50,016 bases of DNA from a virus, in IMG/VR virus record IMGVR_UViG_3300047678_000727, positions 1 to 50,016 of that record; one strand, 5' to 3'. The translations under genes and the position numbers were made by a program. The notes beneath the pieces are model-generated. The model worked only from the letters and a program-made list of their open reading frames with translations. It had not been told where the DNA came from and searched no databases. Shown here in pieces: positions 24,337 to 34,987 of this stretch (within the stretch, counting starts at the first letter, position 1; each line of letters opens with the position of its first letter).

Positions 24337-26153
24337 TGCTACCGGTCTTGCGGGGTGCGGTTCAGGGTATCTACATCGATCCCCCGTACAACACAAGTGC
24401 TTCGGAGATCGTCTACAAGAACGGATATCGTAGTTCGTCTTGGGCGAGCATGATCGCAGATCGCATTCAGCTCGGACGTGTGATGCTGAGTGCAACGGGT
24501 GCACACTGCTACACAATCGACGACTACGAACTCGCGACGTCGCTCCGCCTTCTCGATAACGTCTTCTGCAGCGAGAATCACCTTGCAACTGTGCCGATTC
24601 GAAACAATCCACAAGGGCGCTCCACCGTCGAGGGATTTGCGGTTAACCATGAGTATGCGATCTTCCACCGTGCGTCTGCATCACTAGAATCTGTCGGTCG
24701 ACTGGAGCGCACGCAACAGCAGATAGATCGATATCGAGAGCGAGATGAAAGAGGCAGACGATTCCTCTGGGACAATTTAAGGAAGACCGGGACCGACTCA
24801 GAAAGGGCTGATCGGCCGAAGCAGTACTTCCCCCTGTACGTCCACCCCGACAACACCGTGTCTATTCCGCAGATGGAATGGAGGCGGGACCAGAGTGTGT
24901 GGGAAGTGATCGCCGAGCCCCCGCCTGGAGTGTCCGTCGTGCTACCGGATACGCAAAGCGGAGAGCAGAAATGCTGGAAGAAAGGTGCTGACACGCTTCA
25001 GGAGCTTTTGCCACTGCTTCGAGTCGAACGGGACGGTGACCGAGTAGAGATTTACTACCGCGGGTACCTGAACGACGCTGGACGATTGCCTGGCACATGG
25101 TGGGACGAGGCAAAGTACGCGGCAGGATCGCACGGAACAAATCTGCTCGCGTCCATGTTTGCCGGGGCCCGCACCTTCTCGTTCCCAAAGTCGATTCATG
25201 CGGTACAAGATTGCCTTCGGGTGCTTGGTGTGAGGGACGGAGACGTTGTGGTTGACTATTTTGGGGGATCAGGGACAACTGCCCACGCGGTCCTTGAACT
25301 CAACCGGGTGGAGGAACTGCGACTCAGATTTGTCATTGTTGAGATGGGCGAGTACACCAGGTCCGTTCTGTTGCCGCGCATTGCCAAAGCGAGCTACTCG
25401 CCCAACTGGAGCGAAGGCCTAGCGACTTCTCATGACAAGGGGCTCTCCGTTCTCATTAAGTGCATTGCTGTCGAATCCTACGAAGACGCCCTCAACAACC
25501 TCCCCGCGCCGTCCGGCACGCTTCTCGATGGCCGTTCGGACGCCGAGAAGGACGCCCTGCTCACCTACGGTCTCGATCTCGAACTCGGCCCGCACCTGCT
25601 CAATCTGGACGCCTTCCGCGATCCGTGGGGTTACGCCATCCACGCCCAACTGGCGGGCGACGCCGAGATCAAGCGGCACCGTGTCGATCTAGTGGAGACC
25701 TTCAACTACCTGATCGGCCTGAAGGTGCATGCGTACGGGCCGCTGGAGCGGTACAGCGCCGACTTCGAGCGGGCCGCGCACGCCGATGGCCTCGGACGGA
25801 TCAAGATCACGGGCCGCTTGCGCCGCGATCCGAACGGCCCGTTCAAGTTCCAACGAGTCGAGGGCGAGTTGAACGACGGCAGCGCGACCCGCGTGCTCGT
25901 GGTCTGGCGCAAGCTGACGGACGACGCGGAGCAGGATGCCGCCGTGCTCGATGCATGGATGGCCCGGCACCGCGAGACCACCCGCGAACGGACGGAACAC
26001 CGCGATTACCACATCATCTATATCAATGGCCCGGTGACATTGCCGCAACCGACGGCGGAGATTCGCACCGTGTTCCCGACCGAGGAGACGTTCAAGATCA
26101 AGATGTTCGAGGACACGGACTCTGCGTCCGGCCCCGGAGGCGTCAATGGCTAG
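24198..26153 (+). CDS. Type III-like Mod methyltransferase, catalytic/TRD and C-terminal fragment
   Basis: 651 residues if read from ATG 24198, but as a unit this is the continuation of the gene at 22822. Motif IV DPPYNT is at residues 61-66; motif I FGGSGTT is at 355-361. Motif IV before motif I is the beta-class order, with the target recognition domain between them. A middle stretch (about 24190-25450) is visibly less GC-rich than its flanks, then composition returns to normal, suggesting exchange of the catalytic/TRD module. The end overlaps the Res-like start by 8 bases. The merged protein would be about 1110 residues. It would protect host DNA; if truly broken, the nuclease may be self-toxic or silent. 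Confidence 0.8.
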   Translation: MDTRFFGSEFTSELLCGDTVLCGASTADECTAGTVVSGDNFHAIRLMLPVLRGAVQGIYIDPPYNTSASEIVYKNGYRSSSWASMIADRIQLGRVMLSATGAHCYTIDDYELATSLRLLDNVFCSENHLATVPIRNNPQGRSTVEGFAVNHEYAIFHRASASLESVGRLERTQQQIDRYRERDERGRRFLWDNLRKTGTDSERADRPKQYFPLYVHPDNTVSIPQMEWRRDQSVWEVIAEPPPGVSVVLPDTQSGEQKCWKKGADTLQELLPLLRVERDGDRVEIYYRGYLNDAGRLPGTWWDEAKYAAGSHGTNLLASMFAGARTFSFPKSIHAVQDCLRVLGVRDGDVVVDYFGGSGTTAHAVLELNRVEELRLRFVIVEMGEYTRSVLLPRIAKASYSPNWSEGLATSHDKGLSVLIKCIAVESYEDALNNLPAPSGTLLDGRSDAEKDALLTYGLDLELGPHLLNLDAFRDPWGYAIHAQLAGDAEIKRHRVDLVETFNYLIGLKVHAYGPLERYSADFERAAHADGLGRIKITGRLRRDPNGPFKFQRVEGELNDGSATRVLVVWRKLTDDAEQDAAVLDAWMARHRETTRERTEHRDYHIIYINGPVTLPQPTAEIRTVFPTEETFKIKMFEDTDSASGPGGVNG

Positions 26154-29100
26154 GCGACCCCGTGTGCAACCGGACTTCCACCGCCAGACGGTGTTGTTTC
26201 AGTGGGCGCTGGCGAAGCTTGGCGTCAAGGACTTGAAGCAGTTCAAGGATCGCTTCCAACTCTCCCCGGACAATGCCGAGGGAATCGACGAACGAACGGG
26301 CCTGCATCGATTCTTCGAGGCCATAGCCGGAGTGTTGCCCACTGTCACCGACGCCAACGTCGTGCCTTTGGATCGCCTGCGAGCCTTTGAGCAGAACATT
26401 CTCGAGCACACGCAGGCGATCAATGCGGCCCGGTTTCGACACAATCAGCCTCGGATCGATTGGAAATACCACCAGTATCTCGCGCTGCTCTTCACGGAGT
26501 TGTTTCTCGATCGGTACTTCGACGACGCGGCCGCCGTCCGTGACGAGATCAACACGCGAATCGCCGAGCACAACGCGGAAGCTGCCGAGCCCGATCGGGT
26601 CGCGCCGTTCCCGACCGACGCAGTTGGCGACGACGATGCCGACCCGCGTCGGCAACTGGCTCGACTCGCGTTCTGGTGCGCCACGGGCAGCGGCAAGACG
26701 CTTCTCATGCATGTGCATGTACGGCAGTTCCGGCAATACCACCAACGGGCCTTCGCCGCAGGCACATGGCCAAAGCTCGATCAGATCATCCTTGTGACTC
26801 CCAACGACGGGCTCAGCGACCAGCACGCGACGGAGTTCACGCAGTCTGGTTTCGAGGTTGTGACTGTCGGCGAGCAGGGTGTTGATGGGCTCTTCTCCGA
26901 AGTCGCTCAGCGCGCGATCAAGATCCTCTCGATCCACAAGTTCCAGGATGACCACGGCCAGGCGACTGTGGCGACCGAGGCGTTCGCGGGGTGCAATCTG
27001 GTCCTCGTGGACGAGGGGCACCGTGGCGCGGGTCGCGGCGAGGACGGCAAGTGGCTCTCGCGACGCGATCAGCTCGCCAAGGGTGGGTTCTGCATCGAGT
27101 ACTCTGCCACGTTCAAAGAGGCAATCGGCACCGACGAGGCGATGAAGAACAGGTACGCCCGGAGCGTGCTGTTCGACTACGCCTACCGCAGCTTCTATCG
27201 CGATGGGTACGGCAAGGACTTCACGATCCTGAATCTGGAAGACGACGACAAGCAGCGGCGATACCTCACCGCAGCAGTGCTCTTGTTCTATCAGCAGTTG
27301 CGGGTGTGGATGGACGGCGGCGAGGCGATGAAGCCGTTCCAGATCGACAAGCCGCTATGGGTGTTCGTCGGGCACACGGTGACGGGCGGCAAGGTGTCGA
27401 GCACGGACGACAAGGAGTCCGTGTCGGACGTCGTCGAAGTGCTCCTGTTCCTGAAGGCATTCCTCGCCGCGCCCGCCGAGGCGGTCGCGCTCATCCAGAG
27501 CTTGCTGGAGGAAGGGTTCAAGGATCAGAACGGGCGTGACCTGCTGGCGCACCGGTTGCCGCACATTGATGTGTCCGGCGACAAGGCCGCGCAGGCACGG
27601 GCGCTGCACGAGGGCATTCTGAGGGATGTGTTCCACGCTCCCGGTGGCGGCGTGCTGGCCGTCCAGATGCTCAGAGGGGCGACCGGTGAGCTGGCGCTCA
27701 AAGTCGGCGAGGCCGAACCGTTCGGCGTCGTCAATGTGGGTGAGCCGGGCGCTGTCGCGGACGCCTGCGAGGCCAAGGGTGTCGTGCGATTGGAGGATGA
27801 TGCCAATCGCTCGTCTCTGTTCCAGGGCATCAACCGTGATGACAGCCCGATCAATCTTCTCGTGGGCTCCCGGAAGTTCACGGAGGGGTGGAACTCCTGG
27901 CGTGTGTCGTCCATCGGGCTCATGCGCATGGGTAAGAGCGAAGGCACGCAGATCATCCAGTTGTTCGGGCGGGGCGTGCGGCTGCGGGGTTACCGGATGA
28001 GCCTGCGCCGATCCTCCGTGCTGGCGGACAAGCCAGCGCCGCCCAGGAATCTGCGGCAGGTCGAGACGCTTCAGGTCTTCGGCGTCAAAGCCACCTACAT
28101 GAACACGTTTCGGGACTGGATTTTCAGCGAGGTTCCGGAGGCACAGGAGAAGCAGGTCTGGGACATACCGGTCGTCAAGACGCTGCCGGAGCGAAAGCTC
28201 AAGACGCTTCGTCTGCGTGCGGAGATCGATGGCGAGACCGTGGAACGCGGCCAGGCGTTCCGCAAGCTCGGGCCGCTCGTGCGGCTCCGGCCGCCGCACG
28301 AGACCGCGCCGGAGGATGCGTGGCTCCGACACCATCGCACCAAGCTGAACTGGCTGCCGCGCATTCGCGGCATCGCCGGTGCAAATCAGCAGATCACCGC
28401 CGCGATCGGGCAGGCCGCGGAGCTGCCGAGGCAGACGCTCAAGTCAGTACCGCTGTTCCTGTTCGATCTCGACGGCCTGTTGTTCGGACTTGAAGCATTC
28501 AAAGCGACCCGTGGGCTGGATCGTCTGCACGCCGATCTCGCGGCCATCACAGCGATGTTGACACGCGACGACTGGTACGAGTTGCTGGCGACCACCGACG
28601 ACATGCGCCTCGACCGCTACGAAAATCGCTCGCACTGGCAGCGCATGGCACAGCAGTTGCTGAACGCCTATGCCGAGCGGTTCTACCGCTACATCCGGGG
28701 GCGATGGGAAGCGCCTTATCTGGAAGTGGCCGAGCTGGCACCCGACGATCCCAACCTCGTGGACGGATACAGCATCGAGACGACTGATCTGGCGCAAACC
28801 GCCGAACAGATCGAGCAGATTGCGACCTTCATCGAGGGGCTTAAAACGGCGCTGGGGCAGAACCTCCTCGCCACGTGGAGCCAGTGGGGCGGGCGTTGGC
28901 GCACGGTGCCGTTCGGAGGCCACCTGTATCAGCCCCTCCTCCACGTCGGGAAGAACGCGGAGATCCGGATCAGCCCCGTCGCCCTCGACAAGTGGGAGGC
29001 TCAGTTTGTGCAGGACCTGGCCACATGGTGCGCGGCCAACCGCGGGAGCGAGGTCTACCTCCTGCGCAATCAGGCGGTCACGGGCCTCGGGTTCTTCCAG

Positions 29101-29466
29101 GCGGCAAACTTCTTCCCCGACTTTCTCCTGTGGCTGCAGGAGGGGGACCGCCAGCACTTGGCGTTCGTCGATCCGAAGGGTCTGCATCACTTCGACCCCA
29201 GCGACCCCAAGGTGCAATTCGCCACACGCGAGGTGCCCCGGCTCCAACAGATCGTCGAGCGACAGGCTCCCGACCTGCAACTGCACGCCTTCATCCTCTC
29301 GAACACCCCGTTCGCTAGCCTCGGCTGGTCACGCGGCGCGGGCCAACTCATGACCAAGGCGGAGGTCGAAGGGCTGGGAGTCCTCTTCCAGTCGGATGAC
29401 GCCACGACCTACGTGGGGACCCTCTTCGATGTCATCCAGCGGCGGCCGGTGCCCGGCCCGGCATGA
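26146..29466 (+). CDS. Type III Res-like helicase-nuclease (restriction subunit)
   Basis: A 1106-residue protein starting at ATG 26146. Motif I ATGSGKT is at residues 179-185, DEGH at 289-292, and the second RecA domain has SRKFTEGWNSWRVSSIGLMRMGKSEGTQIIQLFGRGVRLRG in pieces, the usual Res pattern. The C-terminus contains a PD-(D/E)xK nuclease-like motif: PDFLLW with Asp992 and VDPKG with Asp1009 and Lys1011. It cuts DNA after ATP-dependent translocation, in concert with Mod and probably the SNF2 protein. Length exceeds classic Res (~970). It is the last gene of the cassette; its stop is 94 bases before the shared 3' repeat. Confidence 0.85.
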   Translation: MARRPRVQPDFHRQTVLFQWALAKLGVKDLKQFKDRFQLSPDNAEGIDERTGLHRFFEAIAGVLPTVTDANVVPLDRLRAFEQNILEHTQAINAARFRHNQPRIDWKYHQYLALLFTELFLDRYFDDAAAVRDEINTRIAEHNAEAAEPDRVAPFPTDAVGDDDADPRRQLARLAFWCATGSGKTLLMHVHVRQFRQYHQRAFAAGTWPKLDQIILVTPNDGLSDQHATEFTQSGFEVVTVGEQGVDGLFSEVAQRAIKILSIHKFQDDHGQATVATEAFAGCNLVLVDEGHRGAGRGEDGKWLSRRDQLAKGGFCIEYSATFKEAIGTDEAMKNRYARSVLFDYAYRSFYRDGYGKDFTILNLEDDDKQRRYLTAAVLLFYQQLRVWMDGGEAMKPFQIDKPLWVFVGHTVTGGKVSSTDDKESVSDVVEVLLFLKAFLAAPAEAVALIQSLLEEGFKDQNGRDLLAHRLPHIDVSGDKAAQARALHEGILRDVFHAPGGGVLAVQMLRGATGELALKVGEAEPFGVVNVGEPGAVADACEAKGVVRLEDDANRSSLFQGINRDDSPINLLVGSRKFTEGWNSWRVSSIGLMRMGKSEGTQIIQLFGRGVRLRGYRMSLRRSSVLADKPAPPRNLRQVETLQVFGVKATYMNTFRDWIFSEVPEAQEKQVWDIPVVKTLPERKLKTLRLRAEIDGETVERGQAFRKLGPLVRLRPPHETAPEDAWLRHHRTKLNWLPRIRGIAGANQQITAAIGQAAELPRQTLKSVPLFLFDLDGLLFGLEAFKATRGLDRLHADLAAITAMLTRDDWYELLATTDDMRLDRYENRSHWQRMAQQLLNAYAERFYRYIRGRWEAPYLEVAELAPDDPNLVDGYSIETTDLAQTAEQIEQIATFIEGLKTALGQNLLATWSQWGGRWRTVPFGGHLYQPLLHVGKNAEIRISPVALDKWEAQFVQDLATWCAANRGSEVYLLRNQAVTGLGFFQAANFFPDFLLWLQEGDRQHLAFVDPKGLHHFDPSDPKVQFATREVPRLQQIVERQAPDLQLHAFILSNTPFASLGWSRGAGQLMTKAEVEGLGVLFQSDDATTYVGTLFDVIQRRPVPGPA

Positions 29467-29560
29467 CCGAGCCCCACGCCGTCAACCCGCCCCGACCAGC
29501 CGAGAGGGCCCTCCAGACCCCGCCAAGGCCCCTTTTGGCCTTCCCAACGTTCCGAAGAGG

Positions 29561-29865
29561 GTTCCTCTCGGGGAGTTCAACGGCCCTCGTCCAAAGTGAC
29601 GGGGGCCGTGTCGTTGACAGCGCGAGGGGTTGGAACGCCCCCGCTGGCGTGGCGTGGCGAGGGTTCGGCGCTCTCGGCTTCGAGGTGAGAGTTGGGGGTG
29701 GGGATCGGAACGGGTCGTTTCGGGGCCGAGCGGGGCCAAACTCTCGCGCTCTCTGGCCCTCAGTGAACAGGATCGCGGGGTGAGGCCCCTGATCGGAACG
29801 CGCTTCGAAGATAGGCGCGAGTCGGGCGGCTGGACTATGCGATTTCGCTCCTCTTGCCGCAATCC
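29561..29865 (+). repeat. ~305-bp direct repeat, copy 1 (3' end of cassette 1)
   Basis: This segment matches 48976-49279 end to end, with identical blocks such as GGGGAGTTCAACGGCCCTCG, CAAACTCTCGCGCTCTCTGG and TGCGATTTCGCTCCTCTTGC, and similar length. It ends ...CCGCAATCC. Both copies lie just downstream of the last gene of a restriction cassette. It contains the hairpin at 29580-29609. No convincing gene is inside; reading frames through it give low-complexity Arg/Ser-rich peptides. It may be a mobile-cassette end, a terminator region or a decayed gene. Confidence 0.8.
29580..29609 (+). terminator. Conserved hairpin within repeat copy 1
   Basis: ACGGCCCTCG (29580-29589), loop TCCAAAGTGA, CGGGGGCCGT (29600-29609) forms a 10-bp stem with one G-U pair. 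The same stem is kept in copy 2, with one loop change. No T-run follows, so it may be a Rho-independent-like terminator without tract, or a structured cassette end. Confidence 0.45.
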
Positions 29866-30034
29866 AAGCGCTGCCTTCCGTCCCGATCGGACTCATCCAG
29901 GACGACTCCATTTTCGGTCTCGCGCTGCATAGCCGCGGCAGGTACCGTCCCGGTAACGGGGTGGACCAAGTGGCACGGACCACCAGAGTCTTGGATGACT
30001 TCACGACTAGGCCGCCAACCAGAAGGGATCTCCG

Positions 30035-30394
30035 ATGCCTGCCATCGTTGCCATCGCGTTGAACCTGATGTTGAACTTCAGCCCTCAGTCGGACCCATCG
30101 CCTCTCTGCCTGGTGGAACTGCGCTACTGGTGCTGTCACCAGGTGGCGAATGAGTGGCTGATCGTGGACTGTGGCGGAGAGGAATGCACCGGGCCGGCCG
30201 AGGCAAACCTTGTCGTTCACTACGACAGGACATACGGCTCCCCCGGATTTGCGAATGCGCAGTGGGAGAACCAGCAAGATGGCTCGGTGTGCACCTACAA
30301 CCGGGTGGAGTGCATCAATGGCTTCTGCCAGGTCCTTCCCGAGAAGATCACATGGCACTGCCACAGGGTCATCCTTTCTGGGAGTTGCCAGTGA
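30035..30394 (+). CDS. Small secreted cysteine-rich protein
   Basis: A 119-residue protein beginning MPAIVAIALNLMLNF, a weak signal-like or hydrophobic start, with ten cysteines (WCC, DCGGEEC, VC, EC, FC, HC, SC). The pattern suggests a disulfide-rich extracellular domain. The stop overlaps the next gene's GTG (30391). I do not recognise the family. It is unlike the surrounding phage and restriction genes and may be host cargo. Confidence 0.55.
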   Translation: MPAIVAIALNLMLNFSPQSDPSPLCLVELRYWCCHQVANEWLIVDCGGEECTGPAEANLVVHYDRTYGSPGFANAQWENQQDGSVCTYNRVECINGFCQVLPEKITWHCHRVILSGSCQ

Positions 30395-31830
30395 GACGAG
30401 GCAGCCTCGAGCGCCAGTCGGCGGCGATGATGCGCTCAAGACCACACGTGCATCGGATGTGGTGCACACTGCTCCTGGCATTGTCGTCCCACGCGTGGGC
30501 TTCGGGTCAGGATTCCGGATCTCAAGGTCGGCCGGCTGGAACGACTCAGGTGGCTCCGGGCCAGAGCATTGTGAAGACCTTTCCCGAAAGCGCCCAGGTC
30601 GAGTTGCACCTTCCTGTTCCACTGCTTGCAGCCGACGCGGAGTACTTCGCGTGGATAAGCGGCGCCGCAACGAAGGAATCAGGGATCGTAGGTACCTGGG
30701 TGGCGATGATGGGATCCACCGACGCCGGTTGGTGTTCCGAGTTGTTTGAGTCGCTTCGAGGGCCAGCATCTGAGTATGTGGGGCTGCTGGGGGATCCCCA
30801 GAACTTGGGCGATCGCGCCAAGTACCTCAAGGCGTTGATGAGCCGACGAGATCTGGTTGTAGCAGAGCTGTTCTCTCGGGAGCGCGCGGCTCTGAAGGCG
30901 CTGTTGGTCGCGGCGGGAAGCGAGGAGTCGGACCAAGAGGCGGTGGTTGAACAAGTCATGATGGTTCGGCGGGCAGACGCGTTCAGCACCGACGCCACCT
31001 ACGCCCCACACTTGACAGCAAACATCCTTCGGCTCCTCTTCGTCGCTGCCAACGACAAGAGGACAAGTCCGGAAGCCAGTGCCGCGCTCAGGCAACTGGC
31101 GCTGGACCACACACCGCGAGTTTGCGAACAGCGCCGCCTCGTATTGGAGGCCATCGCGAAGTCTGGCTACAGAGGCTACGAGGCGCTCAGCAGGACCGTC
31201 GCCGCCGGCGGTCCACCAAACGGAGCCATGGCGAGCGTCTTTCGCCCGATCGCGCTTGGATCTGCGCGCGTAGCCGTCACGAACCAGGAGGTCGCCGCAC
31301 TGGCGCGAGCGGAATTGGCGCCGGGCATCGGAAAGCAATTGGATGACACGCTGCTTCAACTGACATACGGCCCATTGGCGGTAGACATTTTTGCGTTCGA
31401 TCAGATCGAAGACATGCTGATGCCTCTGATACCGCAAGAGGAGCGTGCGGCTGCGTCGGCGCTAGTTTTGGATTCGACTCGCCAACGCTTCATCGGACGC
31501 GACCGAATGCTGAGGGAATTCGATGCCGCGCAGCGCAAGTTCGTCGAGCGTGGCCTGGTGCGCGACAAGGACACGAGTGAACGCTTCGGCAGAGGACTGC
31601 TCGCCTACTTTCAGTCCTCACACAACGATGCCGTGGAGACAATCGCCCGACTCGGTGAAATGGCGCGGACCAATCCGGCGTGGAGCGAGGATGCATTCGT
31701 TGATGCGCGAAAGAAGTGGAATTCAGCCATCCAAGAGCGGCTTCAAGAAGTGATCACCTCCGGGGCTGTGTCACCCGTTGTGCCTCACTCAAAGATGGAA
31801 GCCCTTGTCAGGGAGGTGTCCGGACCGTGA
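30391..31830 (+). CDS. Secreted protein of unknown function
   Basis: A 479-residue protein starting at GTG 30391, overlapping the previous stop. After a basic N-terminus comes a signal peptide core MWCTLLLALSSHAWA, cleaved probably before SGQD. The mature part is helical, with no cysteine motif or enzyme signature I recognise. It forms a two-gene unit with the cysteine-rich protein. Lower GC and synonymous codon choice differ from the phage genes. Function unknown; likely exported to periplasm or outside. Confidence 0.65.
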   Translation: MRRGSLERQSAAMMRSRPHVHRMWCTLLLALSSHAWASGQDSGSQGRPAGTTQVAPGQSIVKTFPESAQVELHLPVPLLAADAEYFAWISGAATKESGIVGTWVAMMGSTDAGWCSELFESLRGPASEYVGLLGDPQNLGDRAKYLKALMSRRDLVVAELFSRERAALKALLVAAGSEESDQEAVVEQVMMVRRADAFSTDATYAPHLTANILRLLFVAANDKRTSPEASAALRQLALDHTPRVCEQRRLVLEAIAKSGYRGYEALSRTVAAGGPPNGAMASVFRPIALGSARVAVTNQEVAALARAELAPGIGKQLDDTLLQLTYGPLAVDIFAFDQIEDMLMPLIPQEERAAASALVLDSTRQRFIGRDRMLREFDAAQRKFVERGLVRDKDTSERFGRGLLAYFQSSHNDAVETIARLGEMARTNPAWSEDAFVDARKKWNSAIQERLQEVITSGAVSPVVPHSKMEALVREVSGP

Positions 31831-32161
31831 GGTTGACGGGGTTGCTCACCTGGGTCCACCCCTTTTGAAAGGCGTCGTCGGGACTGGACGGCAGAAAGGG
31901 GCCTGTCTCGGCTGATCCAGGCAGGAGGGATGACCCTTCAATCCAGCTCTGACCTGCCGAAGCAAGCCTGCTCCAGGCTGATGCGGCCACGCGTGCGGGG
32001 CGATCGAGGTGCAGTATCGGCTCCATGGGGTGCTCTTCAAGTTCGAGAGATGTCCCCAGGGCAGCATTACGCGCTGAGATCGCCCGCGACGACTTCGCTC
32101 TTGCTGCAGATGTAGAGGGATGCCACCCGCCCGTTGACAGCGGGGGCGGAAGGGCATCTCC
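31831..32161 (+). other. Gene-poor spacer before the recombinase module
   Basis: No gene with credible start and coding character is seen in this 331-base stretch. It contains a short open fragment reading EVQYRLHGVLFKFERCPQ (around 32010-32065), which could be a gene remnant, and a TTGACA at about 32133-32138 just before the small gene at 32162. The -10 region is not clear. Confidence 0.4.
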
Positions 32162-32416
32162 ATGCACGGACGCAGCGGCCCAGAGCGGCCGAGGGCATCG
32201 CGCGCGGCCAACATGTCGGCACGCCAGCGCAGGAGCGAACTCGCGGCGATCATCGCCAGCGGGATCGCCAAGGCCATCGCCGCCCGCTCAGAATCTGCCG
32301 GGCAGCTGGAAGCTTCTGCCGTCGATGGACTTGCACTCTCGGCCGGATCGAGGCTCAGTGTGCCACTGGCCGGAACGCCCGATCGGAACGGGCCCAAGGC
32401 CGGAGAGCACGCATGA
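32162..32416 (+). CDS. Small recombinase-associated protein
   Basis: An 84-residue protein at ATG 32162 with GGAAGGG upstream; ATG 32213 is an alternative start. The core ELAAIIASGIAKAIAAR and ending GLALSAGSRLSVPLAG are typical of the small protein encoded just before DUF2924/serine recombinase pairs. It overlaps the DUF2924 start (ATGA). Its C-terminal half is duplicated, fused to a sigma-like gene, at 37373-37551. Exact function is unknown. Confidence 0.6.
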   Translation: MHGRSGPERPRASRAANMSARQRRSELAAIIASGIAKAIAARSESAGQLEASAVDGLALSAGSRLSVPLAGTPDRNGPKAGEHA

Positions 32417-32810
32417 TCGACACCGACCCCATCCCCAAGCAGATCGCCGCCCTCGAACACATGTCCGTAGGGCAACTTCAGAGGCGCTACGCCGAGGTCT
32501 TCGGCGAGGCCGCCCGCTCGGGCAACAAGCAGTGGCTCTTCCGCCGGATCGCGTGGCGGATCCAGGCGCTCGCCGAGGGCGACCTTGCCACGCGGGCGAT
32601 CGCGCGATCTCGGGCGTTAGCCCGCGAGTTGGCGCGTGACGCCGACCTTCGCCTCCGCCCGCCACCCGCATCGCCACCGACGCGCCGCGACGGAGTCGCG
32701 ACCACGCACTTGGCCGTCCAGCGCGACGAGCGCGTCCCGCCGCCGGGCACCATCCTCACGCGCCCCTTCAAGGGACGCGAGCACCGGGTCACGGTGCTGC
32801 CGAGCGGGTT
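32235..32810 (+). repeat. Duplicated segment, copy 1 (small protein and DUF2924)
   Basis: About 575 bases, from the IIASGIAKA region to the VLPSGFE region of DUF2924, recur with high similarity at about 37373-37945 (for example GACTTGCACTCTCGGCCGG and GCAACAAGCAGTGGCTCTTC-like blocks). The copies share frame and gene overlap. Edges are approximate. This is direct evidence of duplication or recombination between related modules within the window. Confidence 0.8.
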
Positions 32811-32927
32811 CGAGCATGACGGCGAGGTCTACCGCTCGCTGAGCGCGGTCGCCCACGCGATCACCGGATCGCATTGGAACGGGCTCCTCTTCTTCGGGCT
32901 CACGAAGCCCAAGGAGGCGGCACGCTC

Positions 32928-32931
<4 letters not shown>
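32413..32931 (+). CDS. DUF2924 protein (recombinase partner), intact copy
   Basis: A 172-residue basic protein. It contains QIAALEHMSVGQLQRRYAEVFGEAARSGNKQWLFRRIAWRIQ in pieces, the DUF2924 hallmark, then the beta-rich RVPPPGTILTRPFKGREHRVTVLPSGFEHDGEVYRSLSAVAHAITGSHWNG, the RPF-K-G / A-I-T-G-S-x-W-N-G pattern of the family. DUF2924 genes almost always precede large serine recombinases, as here (ATGA overlap). It probably assists recombination. The C-terminus is complete, unlike the second copy. Confidence 0.85.
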
Positions 32932-34492
<1,561 letters not shown>

Positions 34493-34505
<13 letters not shown>

Positions 34506-34903
34506 CCGTCACGAAAGGGATTCACTTCGCGACCCGCAACCGCGGTCGGCGCGAGATCTTCGAGGGGCCGAGGCCAGTCGCCGATGTCAACGACGAGGGG
34601 CGCGTGCCCCGCGTTGCCCGCCTCATGGCCCTCGCCATCCGTATCGAGGGACTCGTCGCGTCGGGCGCGATCGCCGACCTTGCCGAGGCCGCAGCCGTCG
34701 GCCATGTCTCGCGTGCCCGCATGACGCAGATCGCGAATCTGCTGCTCCTCGCGCCCGACATCCAGCTCGCGCTCCTCGAGCTGCCCCGCGTGCGGAGCGG
34801 GCGCGATCCCATCGTGGAGACGCACCTGCGGGCGGTGGCTGCGGAGGTTTGCTGGCGGTGCCAGAGATCGCTGTGGTCAGTCGTTACTCAAGCTGTGGAA
34901 TAG
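34493..34903 (+). CDS. Small HTH protein downstream of serine recombinase
   Basis: A 136-residue protein. ATG 34493 is preferred (GGAGG four bases upstream); ATG 34502 is also in frame. It contains RVPRVARLMALAIRIEGLVASGAIADLAEAAAVGHVSRARMTQIANLLLLAPDIQLALLELP in pieces, the ParB-like HTH protein usually found immediately after large serine recombinases of this type. It overlaps the recombinase end by 13 bases. It probably modulates recombination or its expression. The very C-terminus differs from what I expect for the family. Confidence 0.75.
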
Positions 34904-34987
34904 AGTTATCAGAGAGCCGCCGGGGCGGACTCCCAACCCGCACCGAGTAAACTGCGGGAACAACGGCCCTACTAGGAGTTGTGACCG

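Noticed and set aside
19680-29466. DISARM system
   Set aside because: SNF2 and methylase are present, but I see no DUF1998 (DrmB) or phospholipase-like (DrmC) gene; the Res-like nuclease has a type III-like layout instead.
29580-29609. Integron attC site
   Set aside because: The hairpin is short, lacks the paired R/L boxes and extrahelical bases of attC, and no tyrosine integron integrase is visible.
29463-29783. + strand ORF in the 3' repeat (and 48893-49180 in copy 2)
   Set aside because: Low-complexity, poorly conserved at frame level between the two copies (indels and stops); likely non-coding repeat.
32133-32162. Third copy of the leaderless TTGACA promoter before the recombinase module
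   Set aside because: A TTGACA exists but without the palindrome, and the base 17 positions on gives no credible -10 separate from the start codon.
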